Shown one piece after another: positions 53,272-61,467 of a stretch of DNA of 64,000 nucleotides. The notes beneath the pieces are model-generated. The model saw nothing but the letters and a program-made list of their open reading frames with translations. It was not told where the DNA came from and made no database searches. How positions within the stretch are numbered: the first letter of the stretch is position 1; each line of letters opens with the position of its first letter. Made by a program: the position numbers and the translations under genes. The stretch is from Dermabacteraceae bacterium TAE3-ERU5 (GTDB lineage: Bacteria > Actinomycetota > Actinomycetes > Actinomycetales > Dermabacteraceae): assembly GCA_019218375.1 (NCBI GenBank), contig JAHUUK010000001.1:351305-415304 (forward strand), given 5' to 3'.

Positions 53272-54186
53272 TCAGCCGCCGATGCGGTAGAAGCTCCAGT
53301 TGCCGGAGTAGATCTTGCGTTCGGTGGTGCCCACGCGCTTGTTACCCGCATCGATCATCATGCCGTTGCCGACGTAGATGCCGATGTGACCGGGCTTGCG
53401 GATCAGATCGCCGGGGCGAGCTTCCGAGCGGGAAACGCGGCGGCCCATGTTGGCCTGCATCGCGTCGTTGTGCGGCAGGTTGATGCCGTGCTGGCGGAAC
53501 ACCCACTGGGTGAAGCCGGAGCAGTCCCAGCCGTTACGGCTCGAGCCACCCCAAACGTAGGGGGTGCCGATGCCGCGGCGGGCGGTGTTGACGATTGCGG
53601 AGGAAGAAGCGGAAGCGGCCGGGGCCTTCTTCTTTTCAACCTTCTTCTCTGCCTTCTTGGCGGGCTTGGGTTCCTCAGCCTGCTGCTGGGGAGCTGCCTC
53701 GCGGCGCTCAGCGCTACGGGAGGCGGCGCGGCGTTCCCGCTGCTTGGTTTCGGTGCGGCGCTCGGTACGCTCGCTGGTAGCAGCGGCCGGGCGAGATTCT
53801 TCGGCGCGAGCCTGGGCCGGTGCCTGGCGCTCTTCGCTGCGAGCCTCAGCCTGACGCTGTTCCTCGGCGCGAACCTCTTCCTTCGGCTTCTCCGGAGCCT
53901 TAACGCTGAACACCGGGAGGGACGGAGCGCCGAAGCCCTCACCCTCCGGGATGTTAACGGCGGGAACCTCAACGGCGGGAGCGGCAGCGGGCTGCAGCTT
54001 CTCAGCCTTCACCGGGGCGAGGGAATCAACCGCGCCACCGGCCTGGGTTTCGTCAGCGTTAGCGACGAGACCGGAAGTAAGGACGAGGCCTGCGGCCACG
54101 GCAACGCCTGCGGCGTTACGACCGACAGTGGAAAGGGGGGTACGGGCACGCACGTTGCGACGGTGAGTGTTCACGCTTTTAGCCAC
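53272..54186 (-). CDS. Secreted NlpC/P60 peptidoglycan hydrolase
   Basis: 304 residues. A signal peptide (VGRNAAGVAVAAGLVLTSGLVANA) leads to a long charged, repetitive linker (residues 80-195, rich in Ala, Glu, Arg) and a C-terminal NlpC/P60 domain that cleaves peptide stems of cell wall. The catalytic Cys is in NGWDCSGFTQWVF and the His in GHIGIYVGNG. The next position, usually HA in MIHA, reads MIDAGN, so the third polar residue is Asp. The GTG at 54186 follows GGAGG; a structured leader covers it. Cell-surface location is likely. Confidence 0.92.
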   Translation of the reverse strand: MAKSVNTHRRNVRARTPLSTVGRNAAGVAVAAGLVLTSGLVANADETQAGGAVDSLAPVKAEKLQPAAAPAVEVPAVNIPEGEGFGAPSLPVFSVKAPEKPKEEVRAEEQRQAEARSEERQAPAQARAEESRPAAATSERTERRTETKQRERRAASRSAERREAAPQQQAEEPKPAKKAEKKVEKKKAPAASASSSAIVNTARRGIGTPYVWGGSSRNGWDCSGFTQWVFRQHGINLPHNDAMQANMGRRVSRSEARPGDLIRKPGHIGIYVGNGMMIDAGNKRVGTTERKIYSGNWSFYRIGG

Positions 54187-54300
54187 GTTTAATCCTCCGA
54201 TAGCCCCGGACTTGCCGGCCCGCCCTAGATAGTCAAAGCTCTTCTGCCGCTACCGGGGCGGGAAGCTACCGGAAGCGACGGCCACCGACTTTCTTCGGTA
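54187..54300 (-). promoter_or_regulatory. Structured 5' leader of the NlpC/P60 gene
   Basis: In the minus-strand transcript CCGGTAGC occurs twice (54249-54256 and 54265-54272), and either copy can pair over eight bases with GCTATCGG at 54197-54204, which touches the ribosome binding site. CCCGCCC (54256-54262) can pair with GGGCGGG (54219-54225), and CCGG-caagt-CCGG and ACCGA-agaaag-TCGGT hairpins are present. This looks like an RNA switch or thermosensor. It does not show the ydaO (c-di-AMP) consensus GGGGTGAATC. Confidence 0.45.
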
Positions 54301-54390
54301 GCACGTCTACGACTTTAGGATGATATTCGCGCCTAGAGCGAGAAATCTAAGCAACCCTAGAAAGAGTTTGGCAATCCCTTTACCTTCGGG

Positions 54391-55095
54391 TCACACTCGC
54401 ACGATGAGGTGAGAGGCGTCAGCCAGCGTGATGTGCACCGGCATTCCGGCCTCGCCCACCAGCTTTACCCCGCGCGGCCCGCTCGTGACCTCGACAGATG
54501 CACCGGGCAGGAGTCCCGCCTCGGCGAAATCGGTCAGAAGATCGACATCGGTCTGGAGCGGTTCGCCGATGCGCAGCAAGGTTCCCGCGAACTGCTTTAC
54601 ATCTTTACCTTTACCAAGCAGATCGCTCAGGCGGTGCATGTCTCCCGAAACACCGGGGCTGTACTCGCCTTCGATTCCCAGCGCTTCCAGGCCGGGAATC
54701 GGGTTGCCGTAGGGGTCGACGAACGGCGCCTTAATAAGCGCGGCGATCTTGCGTTCCACGGCCTCGCTGATGACGTGCTCCCAGCGGCAGGCTTCCTCGT
54801 GTACATAGGGGAACTCCAAACCGATATGGTCGGTCAGCAGACGCTCCGCCAGGCGGTGCTTACGCATTACCTCGGTAGCGATGCGGCGCCCTTCCGGGGT
54901 AAGGGTGAGGTGACGATCTTCCTCAAGCTGGATCAGGCCGTCGCGCTCCATGCGGGCCACGGTCTGGGAAACGGTAGGCCCGGAATGATCCAGGCGTTCC
55001 GCGATGCGCGCACGCATGGGGACTACGCCCTCTTCTTCCAGTTCGAAGACGGACTTGAGGTACATCTCCGTCGTATCGATCAGGTCACCGCTCAC
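54391..55095 (-). CDS. DtxR-family metal-dependent regulator
   Basis: 234 residues. Winged helix-turn-helix at the N-terminus (LIDTTEMYLKSVFELEEEG with the Met11 metal site, HSGPTVSQTVARMERDGL as recognition helix), then a dimerisation domain with KHRLAERLL and the ligand set EEACRWEHVISE. The C-terminal FeoA-like SH3 domain is complete. Such repressors (DtxR, IdeR, MntR) respond to Fe or Mn. The GTG at 55095 follows AGGGGG, and the family starts here. A palindrome lies just upstream. Which metal is used is not decided by the sequence. Confidence 0.92.
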   Translation of the reverse strand: MSGDLIDTTEMYLKSVFELEEEGVVPMRARIAERLDHSGPTVSQTVARMERDGLIQLEEDRHLTLTPEGRRIATEVMRKHRLAERLLTDHIGLEFPYVHEEACRWEHVISEAVERKIAALIKAPFVDPYGNPIPGLEALGIEGEYSPGVSGDMHRLSDLLGKGKDVKQFAGTLLRIGEPLQTDVDLLTDFAEAGLLPGASVEVTSGPRGVKLVGEAGMPVHITLADASHLIVRV

Positions 55096-55113
55096 AGTGA
55101 GCCCCCTTCTAAA

Positions 55114-55140
55114 ACACTTAAATCTGGCTAATTCAAGTGT
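55114..55140. promoter_or_regulatory. Operator-like inverted repeat before the DtxR-type gene
   Basis: ACACTTAAAT-ctggcta-ATTCAAGTGT: ten-base arms matching at nine positions, spacer seven. It lies 19-45 bases upstream of the start codon, a fitting place for autoregulation. It is not the classical iron box. Confidence 0.5.
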
Positions 55141-55207
55141 ACGACGTATGGCGCGTGAAAAAGTCCAGCTCCGCAATAAAGAAGCAGCGTACGCAGAAAA
55201 ACCCGTT

Positions 55208-56098
55208 TTAGCGGGTGGCCAGCACCTCGCGCGCCAGCCGCGCCGCCTCGGAAGGCGTCTTACCGACCCGCACCCCTACGGATTCCAGGGCCTCGCGTTT
55301 GGCTTCTGCCGTGCCAGCGGAACCGGAGATGATCGCTCCCGCATGCCCCATCGTCTTTCCTTCGGGGGCGGTGAAGCCCGCGATGTAACCGACAACCGGC
55401 TTGCTCACGTGATCGCGAATGTATTCCGCCGCGCGCTCTTCCGCATCCCCGCCAATCTCACCGATCATCACGATGAGTTCGGTTTCCGGATCGGCCTCGA
55501 ACGCCCGCAGCGCATCAATATGGGTGGTGCCGACAACCGGATCGCCGCCGATACCGATACAGGTAGAAAAGCCGATGTCGCGCAGCTCAAACATGAGCTG
55601 ATAGGTGAGAGTGCCGGACTTAGATACCAGGCCGATGCGGCCATTGCCGGTGATGTCGGCCGGAGTGATACCGGCGTTAGCGTATCCGGGGGTAATGATG
55701 CCTGGGCAGTTCGGGCCGATGATGCGCGTCTTGCCCCCTAGGGACTGGGCGTAGTTGAAGAACTCCACGCTGTCGCGCACCGGAATGCCTTCGGTAATCA
55801 CCACCACGAGCGGCACTTGCGCGTCGATAGCCTCCATCACGGCGGCCTTTGCGAAACGGGGCGGCACGAACACCACCGAAACGTCGGCACCGGTTTCCCG
55901 CACTGCTTCCGCCACGGTGCCGAATACCGGCACTTCCTGGCCGTCCGCGAACGTAACGCTTTGCCCGGCCTTGCGGGGATTCACGCCGCCAACCACGGCG
56001 GTTCCCGACGCCAGCATCCGCTGGGAGTGCTTCATGCCCTCGGAACCGGTCATACCCTGCACGATTACCCGCGCGTCGCGCTCCAGAAAAATAGCCAT
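55208..56098 (-). CDS. sucD: Succinate-CoA ligase, alpha subunit
   Basis: 296 residues. Binds CoA and carries the phosphohistidine. [41 protein letters not shown] and the active-site [19 protein letters not shown] are all present. It follows sucC by three bases, so the two are made together. The enzyme converts succinyl-CoA to succinate with ATP or GTP formation in the TCA cycle, or the reverse in anaerobic growth. Confidence 0.97.
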   Translation of the reverse strand: MAIFLERDARVIVQGMTGSEGMKHSQRMLASGTAVVGGVNPRKAGQSVTFADGQEVPVFGTVAEAVRETGADVSVVFVPPRFAKAAVMEAIDAQVPLVVVITEGIPVRDSVEFFNYAQSLGGKTRIIGPNCPGIITPGYANAGITPADITGNGRIGLVSKSGTLTYQLMFELRDIGFSTCIGIGGDPVVGTTHIDALRAFEADPETELIVMIGEIGGDAEERAAEYIRDHVSKPVVGYIAGFTAPEGKTMGHAGAIISGSAGTAEAKREALESVGVRVGKTPSEAARLAREVLATR

Positions 56099-56101
56099 TC
56101 T

Positions 56102-57262
56102 TTACGCCTCGTTTCCTGCGGCCAGGCGTGCCGCCAGCACTGCCGCGTCATCCATCGTCTCCACCACGTGCACCAGGGGATGCCCGGCCTCGGAAAGAAT
56201 GCGCCTGCCCTCTTCCACACCGTTACCGTCCAGGCGCACTACCAGCGGGCTGTGCGCGGACTCGCCAAGTTCCGCCAGCGCGCCCAGAATGCCGTTGGCA
56301 ACCTGATCGCAGGCGGTGATGCCGCCGAAAATATTGACGAACACGGACCGCACCTGCGGGTCGGAAAGGATTACCTCCAGACCGTTAGCCATCACCTGGG
56401 CCGACGCTCCCCCGCCGATGTCCAGGAAGTTGGCGGGTTTCTGCCCGGCGTAGGAGACCACATCCAGCGTGGACATCACGAGGCCGGCACCGTTGCCGAT
56501 AACGCCGACGGTGCCGTCAAGTTTGACGTAATTTAGCCCCAGTTCGCGGGCGCGCAGTTCCAGGGGATCCACGGCAGAATCGTCCGCCAGCTCCGCGTGA
56601 TGGTCCTGGCGGAAACGCGCGTTATCGTCCAAGCTGACCTTGCCATCCAAGGCGAGCACACGCCCGTCTCCGGTGAGCACCAGCGGGTTTACCTCAACCA
56701 GGGTGGCATCCTCGTCCCGGTAGACGCGCCACAGCTCCGGCAACACACGAGCCACGCGTTCGCCGTCTTCATCGCTGAATCCTGCGGCGCTCACGATTTC
56801 CTGCGCCTTAGCCTCGTCCAGGCCGATGCTGGGATCAACCGTGATGTGCGCCAGAGCTTCGGGGTGTTCGCTGGCAAGCTGTTCGATCTCCACGCCGCCC
56901 TCGCGCGAACACATTGCCAGCAGCCGCCGTTCGGCGCGGTCAAGCACGATGGAGAAGTAGTATTCGGCGGCGATGTCAGCACCTTCGGCCACCAGCACCC
57001 TTTTTACGGTGTGCCCCTTGATGTCCATTCCCAGAATTTCCGCCGCAGCCGCGCGCGCCTCCTGCGGGCTGCGCGCCAACTTAACGCCGCCGGCCTTGCC
57101 ACGCCCGCCGGTTTTGACCTGCGCCTTAACCACCACTAGCGGGGTGGCAAGTTTTTCCGCGGCCTCCGCCGCAGCGTCGGGAGTGTCGGCCACGATTCCG
57201 CCCAGCACGGGCACACCGTGCTTCTCAAAGAGGTCACGCGCCTGGTATTCGTACAGGTCCAC
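56102..57262 (-). CDS. sucC: Succinate-CoA ligase, beta subunit
   Basis: 386 residues starting [22 protein letters not shown]-grasp domain with [18 protein letters not shown], nucleotide and metal residues in [21 protein letters not shown], and the subunit-interface [18 protein letters not shown] and INIFGG-like [11 protein letters not shown]. The GTG at 57262 follows GGAAGGA. Pairs with sucD directly downstream. Confidence 0.97.
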   Translation of the reverse strand: MDLYEYQARDLFEKHGVPVLGGIVADTPDAAAEAAEKLATPLVVVKAQVKTGGRGKAGGVKLARSPQEARAAAAEILGMDIKGHTVKRVLVAEGADIAAEYYFSIVLDRAERRLLAMCSREGGVEIEQLASEHPEALAHITVDPSIGLDEAKAQEIVSAAGFSDEDGERVARVLPELWRVYRDEDATLVEVNPLVLTGDGRVLALDGKVSLDDNARFRQDHHAELADDSAVDPLELRARELGLNYVKLDGTVGVIGNGAGLVMSTLDVVSYAGQKPANFLDIGGGASAQVMANGLEVILSDPQVRSVFVNIFGGITACDQVANGILGALAELGESAHSPLVVRLDGNGVEEGRRILSEAGHPLVHVVETMDDAAVLAARLAAGNEA

Positions 57263-57368
57263 GCAGGGTCCTTCCGCCTAATCGGGGCTTCCCGCCCTGG
57301 CGGCGGGTGCCGTGCAGCAACCCTTACAGGGTAGTCGAAGAAAGCCCCTCCCGGTCGGGGCCGTTAGC

Positions 57369-57650
57369 ATGGAGGGTATGGCACGACGCACACGCACGCT
57401 TGGCCAGCGCATAAGCGACCAACTTTTCTTTTCCGCCGTCATGGTGACGGGCATCTTCATGCTGTTAAAGCTGATCGGGATGCGCATAGGTATCCAGGGG
57501 CTGGTGCTCAGCATCATTTTGACGGTCGCGATTAACGTCGGCATGTCATATCTGCCCGCGCGGGGACGTTCCGATCGCAGCGCGCACGAACAGTCTCTGA
57601 TCGCACCGGAAGACCGCACCGACTATCGGGAAGGAGAACGCCGTGGCTGA
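57369..57650 (+). CDS. Small membrane protein of unknown function
   Basis: About 93 residues from ATG 57369 (or 90 from ATG 57378). Two membrane spans: FFSAVMVTGIFMLLKLIGM and IGIQGLVLSIILTVAINVGMSYL, with basic residues before and a charged tail after. It overlaps the next gene by eight bases, so the two are coupled. The family is not recognised. The GGAGGG between the two ATG codons is too close to the second, which favours the first. Confidence 0.6.
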   Translation: MEGMARRTRTLGQRISDQLFFSAVMVTGIFMLLKLIGMRIGIQGLVLSIILTVAINVGMSYLPARGRSDRSAHEQSLIAPEDRTDYREGERRG

Positions 57651-58101
57651 CTGGAAAACCTACGCGAAAGCGGCGGCAAACACCGCCCGCAAGCAGGCTC
57701 CCGACGCGAAGAAGGCCGCGCAACGCAGTCTAAAGAACGCCAGCATTGCGGCTACCGCCGCAGGCCGCACGGCCAAAGTGCAAACCGAGCAGATCCGTAA
57801 AGACGCCCGCCAGGCCAGCGCGAAAGCGGCCGTCAACGCATCGGCGTACTCCACCGTGGCAGCGCGCAAGATGCGCGAGGCGAGGCTCAAGCAGCGTTTC
57901 CTGGCGGCGGTGCGCGATGCCGTGCTAATGGCGCTATCGGTCGTGATTATCTGGTTCGTTATCACCAAGACCGGCGTGCCGATCCCGATTACCGCCGTGG
58001 TTGCGGTGATCGTGCTTATCGCCCTGCTCCGTTTCGGGGTGGTGTTCTTCAGTAAGCGGGAGGATGATCCCGCAGGTTACGACCCCGAAAGAGACGGTTA
58101 A
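57643..58101 (+). CDS. Membrane protein with N-terminal Ala/Lys-rich helix
   Basis: 152 residues. The first 90 form a long Ala/Lys/Arg/Gln-rich helical stretch (KAAANTARKQAPDAKKAAQ and on), likely a coiled coil that touches the membrane or nucleic acid; two membrane spans (LMALSVVIIWFVITK and IPITAVVAVIVLIALLRFGVVFF) follow. GGAGAACGCC gives a ribosome binding site for the GTG at 57643. Its stop is directly followed by the next gene's ATG. Unknown family. Confidence 0.65.
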   Translation: MADWKTYAKAAANTARKQAPDAKKAAQRSLKNASIAATAAGRTAKVQTEQIRKDARQASAKAAVNASAYSTVAARKMREARLKQRFLAAVRDAVLMALSVVIIWFVITKTGVPIPITAVVAVIVLIALLRFGVVFFSKREDDPAGYDPERDG

Positions 58102-59409
58102 ATGCCCTCTCTTAACGGGCCGGGCAAACCTGGGATAGGGAGCCGTCGGCAAAATAGCGGCGGCAAGCTGCCGGATACCGGGCGCCGTTCCTGGCATCGC
58201 CGGGCGGGCAGGCCCGTTTCTTTCTGGCTGTTTGCGCTCATCCTGACGGGAATCGCCACCGCTTTCGGCTGGGTGAACGATACCCGCTGGTTACTAATCC
58301 ACATGGTCACGCTGGGGCTAGTGAGCACGTCAATCATAGTGTGGGGGCAGCATTTCACGGAGGCGCTGCTAAAAACTCCCCTGGCCGCACAAACCCGCAC
58401 CAGCCAGGTGCGGCGCATCCAGCTCCTCACCGTCTCCACGCTAATTACCTGTGCGGGCATGCTGCTATATCTGCCCTATCTGACCGCCATCGGCGCGGTG
58501 GGCGCGGGCGGGGCACTGGCCTGGTATGCGGCCGCGCTGTCGGCACAGGTGCGCGCTGCGCTTCCCGCCCGCTTCACGATGGTGGTGCGTTTCTATATCG
58601 CCGCCGCCTGCCTGATGCCGGTGGGGGCGCTCTTCGGGGCGATACTCGCTTTCCCGCAGGCGGGGCCGTGGCACGGCCGCCTGGTGGTGGCGCACATGGC
58701 CGTGAACATTCTTGGTTTCGTGGTGATTACCGCGATCGGCACCCTGGTCACACTCTGGCCGACGGTGCTGCGTACTCCTCTATTACAGGGGGACGAGCAC
58801 CGCACCAGGTACGTGCTTTATCTGCTGTTGGCGGCCGTTGCGGTGATGGTTGCCGCATCCCTAACCGGGCTGCCCTTCCTAGTGGCGCTCGGGGCTGGCA
58901 CCTACTCCTGTGCCCTGGTGTTCTTCCTGGTGTTGATGGTGCGCACCGCGTGGGCACGCCCCCCGCGCAGTTTTGCCGCGCTTTCCATGGCGTCCGCAAT
59001 GCTCTGGCTCACGGGCTGCACGCTAATGCTGGCGGTATTTGCGGTTACCTCCACCGATATGTCTCTTCTCGGCTACCAGGCCCGTTCCCTGACGCTGCCC
59101 CTGGTGGGCGGATTCCTGCTGCAGCTGCTGTTCGGGGCGATGAGCTACCTCATGCCCGTCGTAATGGGCGGCGGCCCCAAAGTAGCGAAGGTGACTTTCG
59201 CGGCGATGGATCGCGCACCCCGGCTACGGGTGGCTCTGGCCAGCCTGGCGCTGGGATTGATCTTATTTAGCCCTGTTTCCCTGCCGATATTGTCCTGGGT
59301 GGGAGTGCTGCTCGGTGGCGGGCTAGTTATTTTCTTCGTCTACGGCATGCTCGACATGGTGCGCTGCTTCGTGCGCGAAAAGCGGCGCGTGGACGCGCAG
59401 CAAAGCTAA
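58102..59409 (+). CDS. Multi-pass membrane protein resembling the membrane half of actinobacterial copper oxidases
   Basis: 435 residues, about 12 spans. Conserved-looking histidines occur in LLIHMVTLGLVSTSIIVWGQHFTEALL and GRLVVAHMAVNILGFVVITAIGTLVTLWPT. The pattern resembles the N-terminal membrane region of large multicopper-oxidase or NnrS-like proteins in Actinobacteria, in which such His residues bind haem or copper. Here no cupredoxin domain follows, so the membrane part is alone. It begins directly after the preceding stop (TAAATG), so three membrane genes form one unit. Function unknown. Confidence 0.62.
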   Translation: MPSLNGPGKPGIGSRRQNSGGKLPDTGRRSWHRRAGRPVSFWLFALILTGIATAFGWVNDTRWLLIHMVTLGLVSTSIIVWGQHFTEALLKTPLAAQTRTSQVRRIQLLTVSTLITCAGMLLYLPYLTAIGAVGAGGALAWYAAALSAQVRAALPARFTMVVRFYIAAACLMPVGALFGAILAFPQAGPWHGRLVVAHMAVNILGFVVITAIGTLVTLWPTVLRTPLLQGDEHRTRYVLYLLLAAVAVMVAASLTGLPFLVALGAGTYSCALVFFLVLMVRTAWARPPRSFAALSMASAMLWLTGCTLMLAVFAVTSTDMSLLGYQARSLTLPLVGGFLLQLLFGAMSYLMPVVMGGGPKVAKVTFAAMDRAPRLRVALASLALGLILFSPVSLPILSWVGVLLGGGLVIFFVYGMLDMVRCFVREKRRVDAQQS

Positions 59410-59426
59410 GTTTTCCGGCGCGGGGT

Positions 59427-59888
59427 CTAGCCGTCGGTCGGGGTGTTTAGCTGCGGATCTATTTCTTCACGCACGGCATCGATAAGCGCTAAATGGTTGC
59501 TTTTGTACTTTTTCTCCCAGGAAAACACCCTGCCCGGTTTTGAGTTCTGACCGGGGGTTTCGTTCACCGGGTGCCAGCTGCCGAAGGCGGCTGCCGCGCA
59601 AAGCACGAACACGAAACTGGCGCACGGGAACAGCCAAAGGCGCGAGTTTTCTTCGCTCCGATCGCGCTTGCGGCGCAGCGGAAGCAAAATGCACAGGGTA
59701 AGCACGGCCAAGAAAGCGCTCATGCTGAGCAGGATGGCGGGGAAAACTTCTGCCACGAAGCGAGCGGTGGCAATGTAGGGGGCTAAAAAGGGAACGCAAA
59801 GAATGAACGTGGCGGCAAAAACTTTGCTCGCGCAGATTGCAACCACCAGTACGTGCTTGCGGGCTTGTGCATTCCTGTTAGACACCAT
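59427..59888 (-). CDS. Membrane protein of unknown function
   Basis: 153 residues from ATG 59888 (MVSNRNAQARKHVL). Three membrane spans: VVAICASKVFAATFILCVPFL, FVAEVFPAILLSMSAFLAVLTLCILLPL and LWLFPCASFVFVLCAAAAFGS, with a soluble C-terminal segment. The longer frame upstream is Arg-rich and overlaps the preceding gene, so it is not used. Family not recognised; it lies 11 bases after the 256-residue gene. Confidence 0.6.
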   Translation of the reverse strand: MVSNRNAQARKHVLVVAICASKVFAATFILCVPFLAPYIATARFVAEVFPAILLSMSAFLAVLTLCILLPLRRKRDRSEENSRLWLFPCASFVFVLCAAAAFGSWHPVNETPGQNSKPGRVFSWEKKYKSNHLALIDAVREEIDPQLNTPTDG

Positions 59889-59899
59889 CTGTTTTCCCG

Positions 59900-60670
59900 T
59901 CAGGAAAGATCTGCGGGGTCTACCAGGAATTCGTCGCCGTCCAGCACGTAACCGCCTACCTCTTCGTGTAATACGTGTGCGATAGCCCCGCAGGCGTAGA
60001 ACGCTTCGCGCCAACGCTGCACGGTAGCGCGGTCGGGCTTTTCGGTGACCAGCTCGACCTCGTCATCGGGCACATAGGTGACCCGGTAGGAAACGAATCC
60101 TTCGCGCACCCAGTCCACGGAGAGCAGAGCCGACGGCACGCTATCCCCGGCACCTACCTCGACCTCTACGTGTCCGCCCTTACCGATGGTGACCGACAGC
60201 AGGTAACGTTCGCCGTCCTCTTTCAGCTCAACCGTGGGAGTGAGCGCGCGCACCAGTTCCAGTGCGTCCTGGCCCTGCAGCTGTTCGCCGGCGACGATGT
60301 GCAGATCGGGCACCGAGTAACGGTGCGGGGAAAGGCATACGCCGTTATCCGTGATGAGTTCGCCACCGGTGCGGCGCGCAATCGCGTGCACCAGATCAAG
60401 GATGCGGCCCTCTTCGCGCCACGGTGCCCCCTCCGGAAACGCACGCGCGAAACCACGGCGGTCCTCGTCGGCACCGGCGGTTTCCGGGTTACGTTCAGTC
60501 AGGGTTTCCACGATCCACTCCCCCGTCTTTTCTCCCGGCACGAGGCGAGAGTGACGGGTGATGCGCAGAGTACCATCTTCGTCTTTCTCGGCCCGGGGGT
60601 AGCGGTTCAGCACCAGCAGTTCAACGTCTTCGGCGCTGATCGCCTCGGGGACCTGCAGACGGTGGTTCAT
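59900..60670 (-). CDS. Soluble protein of unknown function coupled to dcd
   Basis: 256 residues, no signal peptide or membrane span. Acidic, with recognisable secondary structure but no known motif; notable segments are [39 protein letters not shown] and [20 protein letters not shown]. The ATG overlaps the dcd stop by four bases (ATGA), so it is translated with dCTP deaminase. The link suggests a nucleotide-related or housekeeping role, but I cannot name one. Confidence 0.7.
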   Translation of the reverse strand: MNHRLQVPEAISAEDVELLVLNRYPRAEKDEDGTLRITRHSRLVPGEKTGEWIVETLTERNPETAGADEDRRGFARAFPEGAPWREEGRILDLVHAIARRTGGELITDNGVCLSPHRYSVPDLHIVAGEQLQGQDALELVRALTPTVELKEDGERYLLSVTIGKGGHVEVEVGAGDSVPSALLSVDWVREGFVSYRVTYVPDDEVELVTEKPDRATVQRWREAFYACGAIAHVLHEEVGGYVLDGDEFLVDPADLS

Positions 60671-61263
60671 GACTCCTCCTTGGGAGCGGGGATTACGGTG
60701 CGGTGGAAAGATTCGTAGGAACGCGAAGCCGTCGGGCCGCGCTGGCCCAGGTAACGGTTCAGGTTCGCTTCGCTGCCGTAGGGGTTTTCGGCTGGCGAAG
60801 AAAGATTAAAGAAGCAGAGCTGGCCGATCTTCATGCCGGGCCAGAGCTTGATGGGCAGCGTGGCCATGTTGGACAGTTCCAGCGTGACGTGCCCGGAGAA
60901 GCCGGGATCGATGAAGCCCGCCGTGGAGTGGGTGAGCAGGCCGAGGCGGCCGAGGGAACTCTTGCCCTCCAGGCGCGCGGCAACGTCGTCACCCAGCGTC
61001 ACGACCTCGTAGGTAGAGGCCAGCACGAATTCGCCGGGGTGCAGCACGAAAGGTTCATCGGACGCTACCTCGATCAAGCGGGTTAGTTCGTCCTGCTGCT
61101 CGGCGGGATCGATCACCGAATAGCGGTGATTGTTGAACAGCCTAAAGAAGCGATCGATCCGCACGTCCATAGAGGAGGGCTGGATCATCTCGGGCGTGAA
61201 CGGATCCAGCGCGATACGCCCAGAATCGATGGCGGCACGGATGTCACGGTCGGAAAGTAGCAC
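60667..61263 (-). CDS. dcd: dCTP deaminase
   Basis: 198 residues. Dcd makes dUTP (or dUMP in the bifunctional actinobacterial form) from dCTP, feeding dTMP synthesis. Family features are [17 protein letters not shown], the catalytic [46 protein letters not shown] and a C-terminal [22 protein letters not shown] start at 61263. Bifunctional action is likely by relatedness but not proved here. Confidence 0.96.
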   Translation of the reverse strand: MLLSDRDIRAAIDSGRIALDPFTPEMIQPSSMDVRIDRFFRLFNNHRYSVIDPAEQQDELTRLIEVASDEPFVLHPGEFVLASTYEVVTLGDDVAARLEGKSSLGRLGLLTHSTAGFIDPGFSGHVTLELSNMATLPIKLWPGMKIGQLCFFNLSSPAENPYGSEANLNRYLGQRGPTASRSYESFHRTVIPAPKEES

Positions 61264-61356
61264 GGCACAAATCTACCCGATTAAGGCGCTGTCGACACCG
61301 AAGCCGCCCCTGCGTTATGCTGTAGTCCGCACTCTCCCGGTAAGGGAGCGTGACGC

Positions 61357-61430
61357 GCGGGTGTAGTTCAATGGTAGAACTTCAGCTTCCCAAGCTGACA
61401 GCGCGGGTTCGATTCCCGTCACCCGCTCCA
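61357..61430 (+). tRNA. trnG: tRNA-Gly (anticodon CCC), CCA encoded
   Basis: The acceptor GCGGGTG/CACCCGC, D-arm GTTC...GAAC, anticodon arm TCAGC TTCCCAA GCTGA and T-arm GCGGG TTCGATT CCCGT are present. The anticodon CCC reads GGG. Unlike the other two tRNAs here, the CCA (61428-61430) is in the DNA. Confidence 0.95.
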
Positions 61431-61467
61431 AGAAAAGGAATCTTCTAGCAGATACGATAAAAGCGCT

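Noticed and set aside
54187..54360. Canonical ydaO (c-di-AMP) riboswitch
   Set aside because: The hallmark GGGGTGAATC and CAGCTCACCTCG blocks are absent; only a structured leader is claimed.
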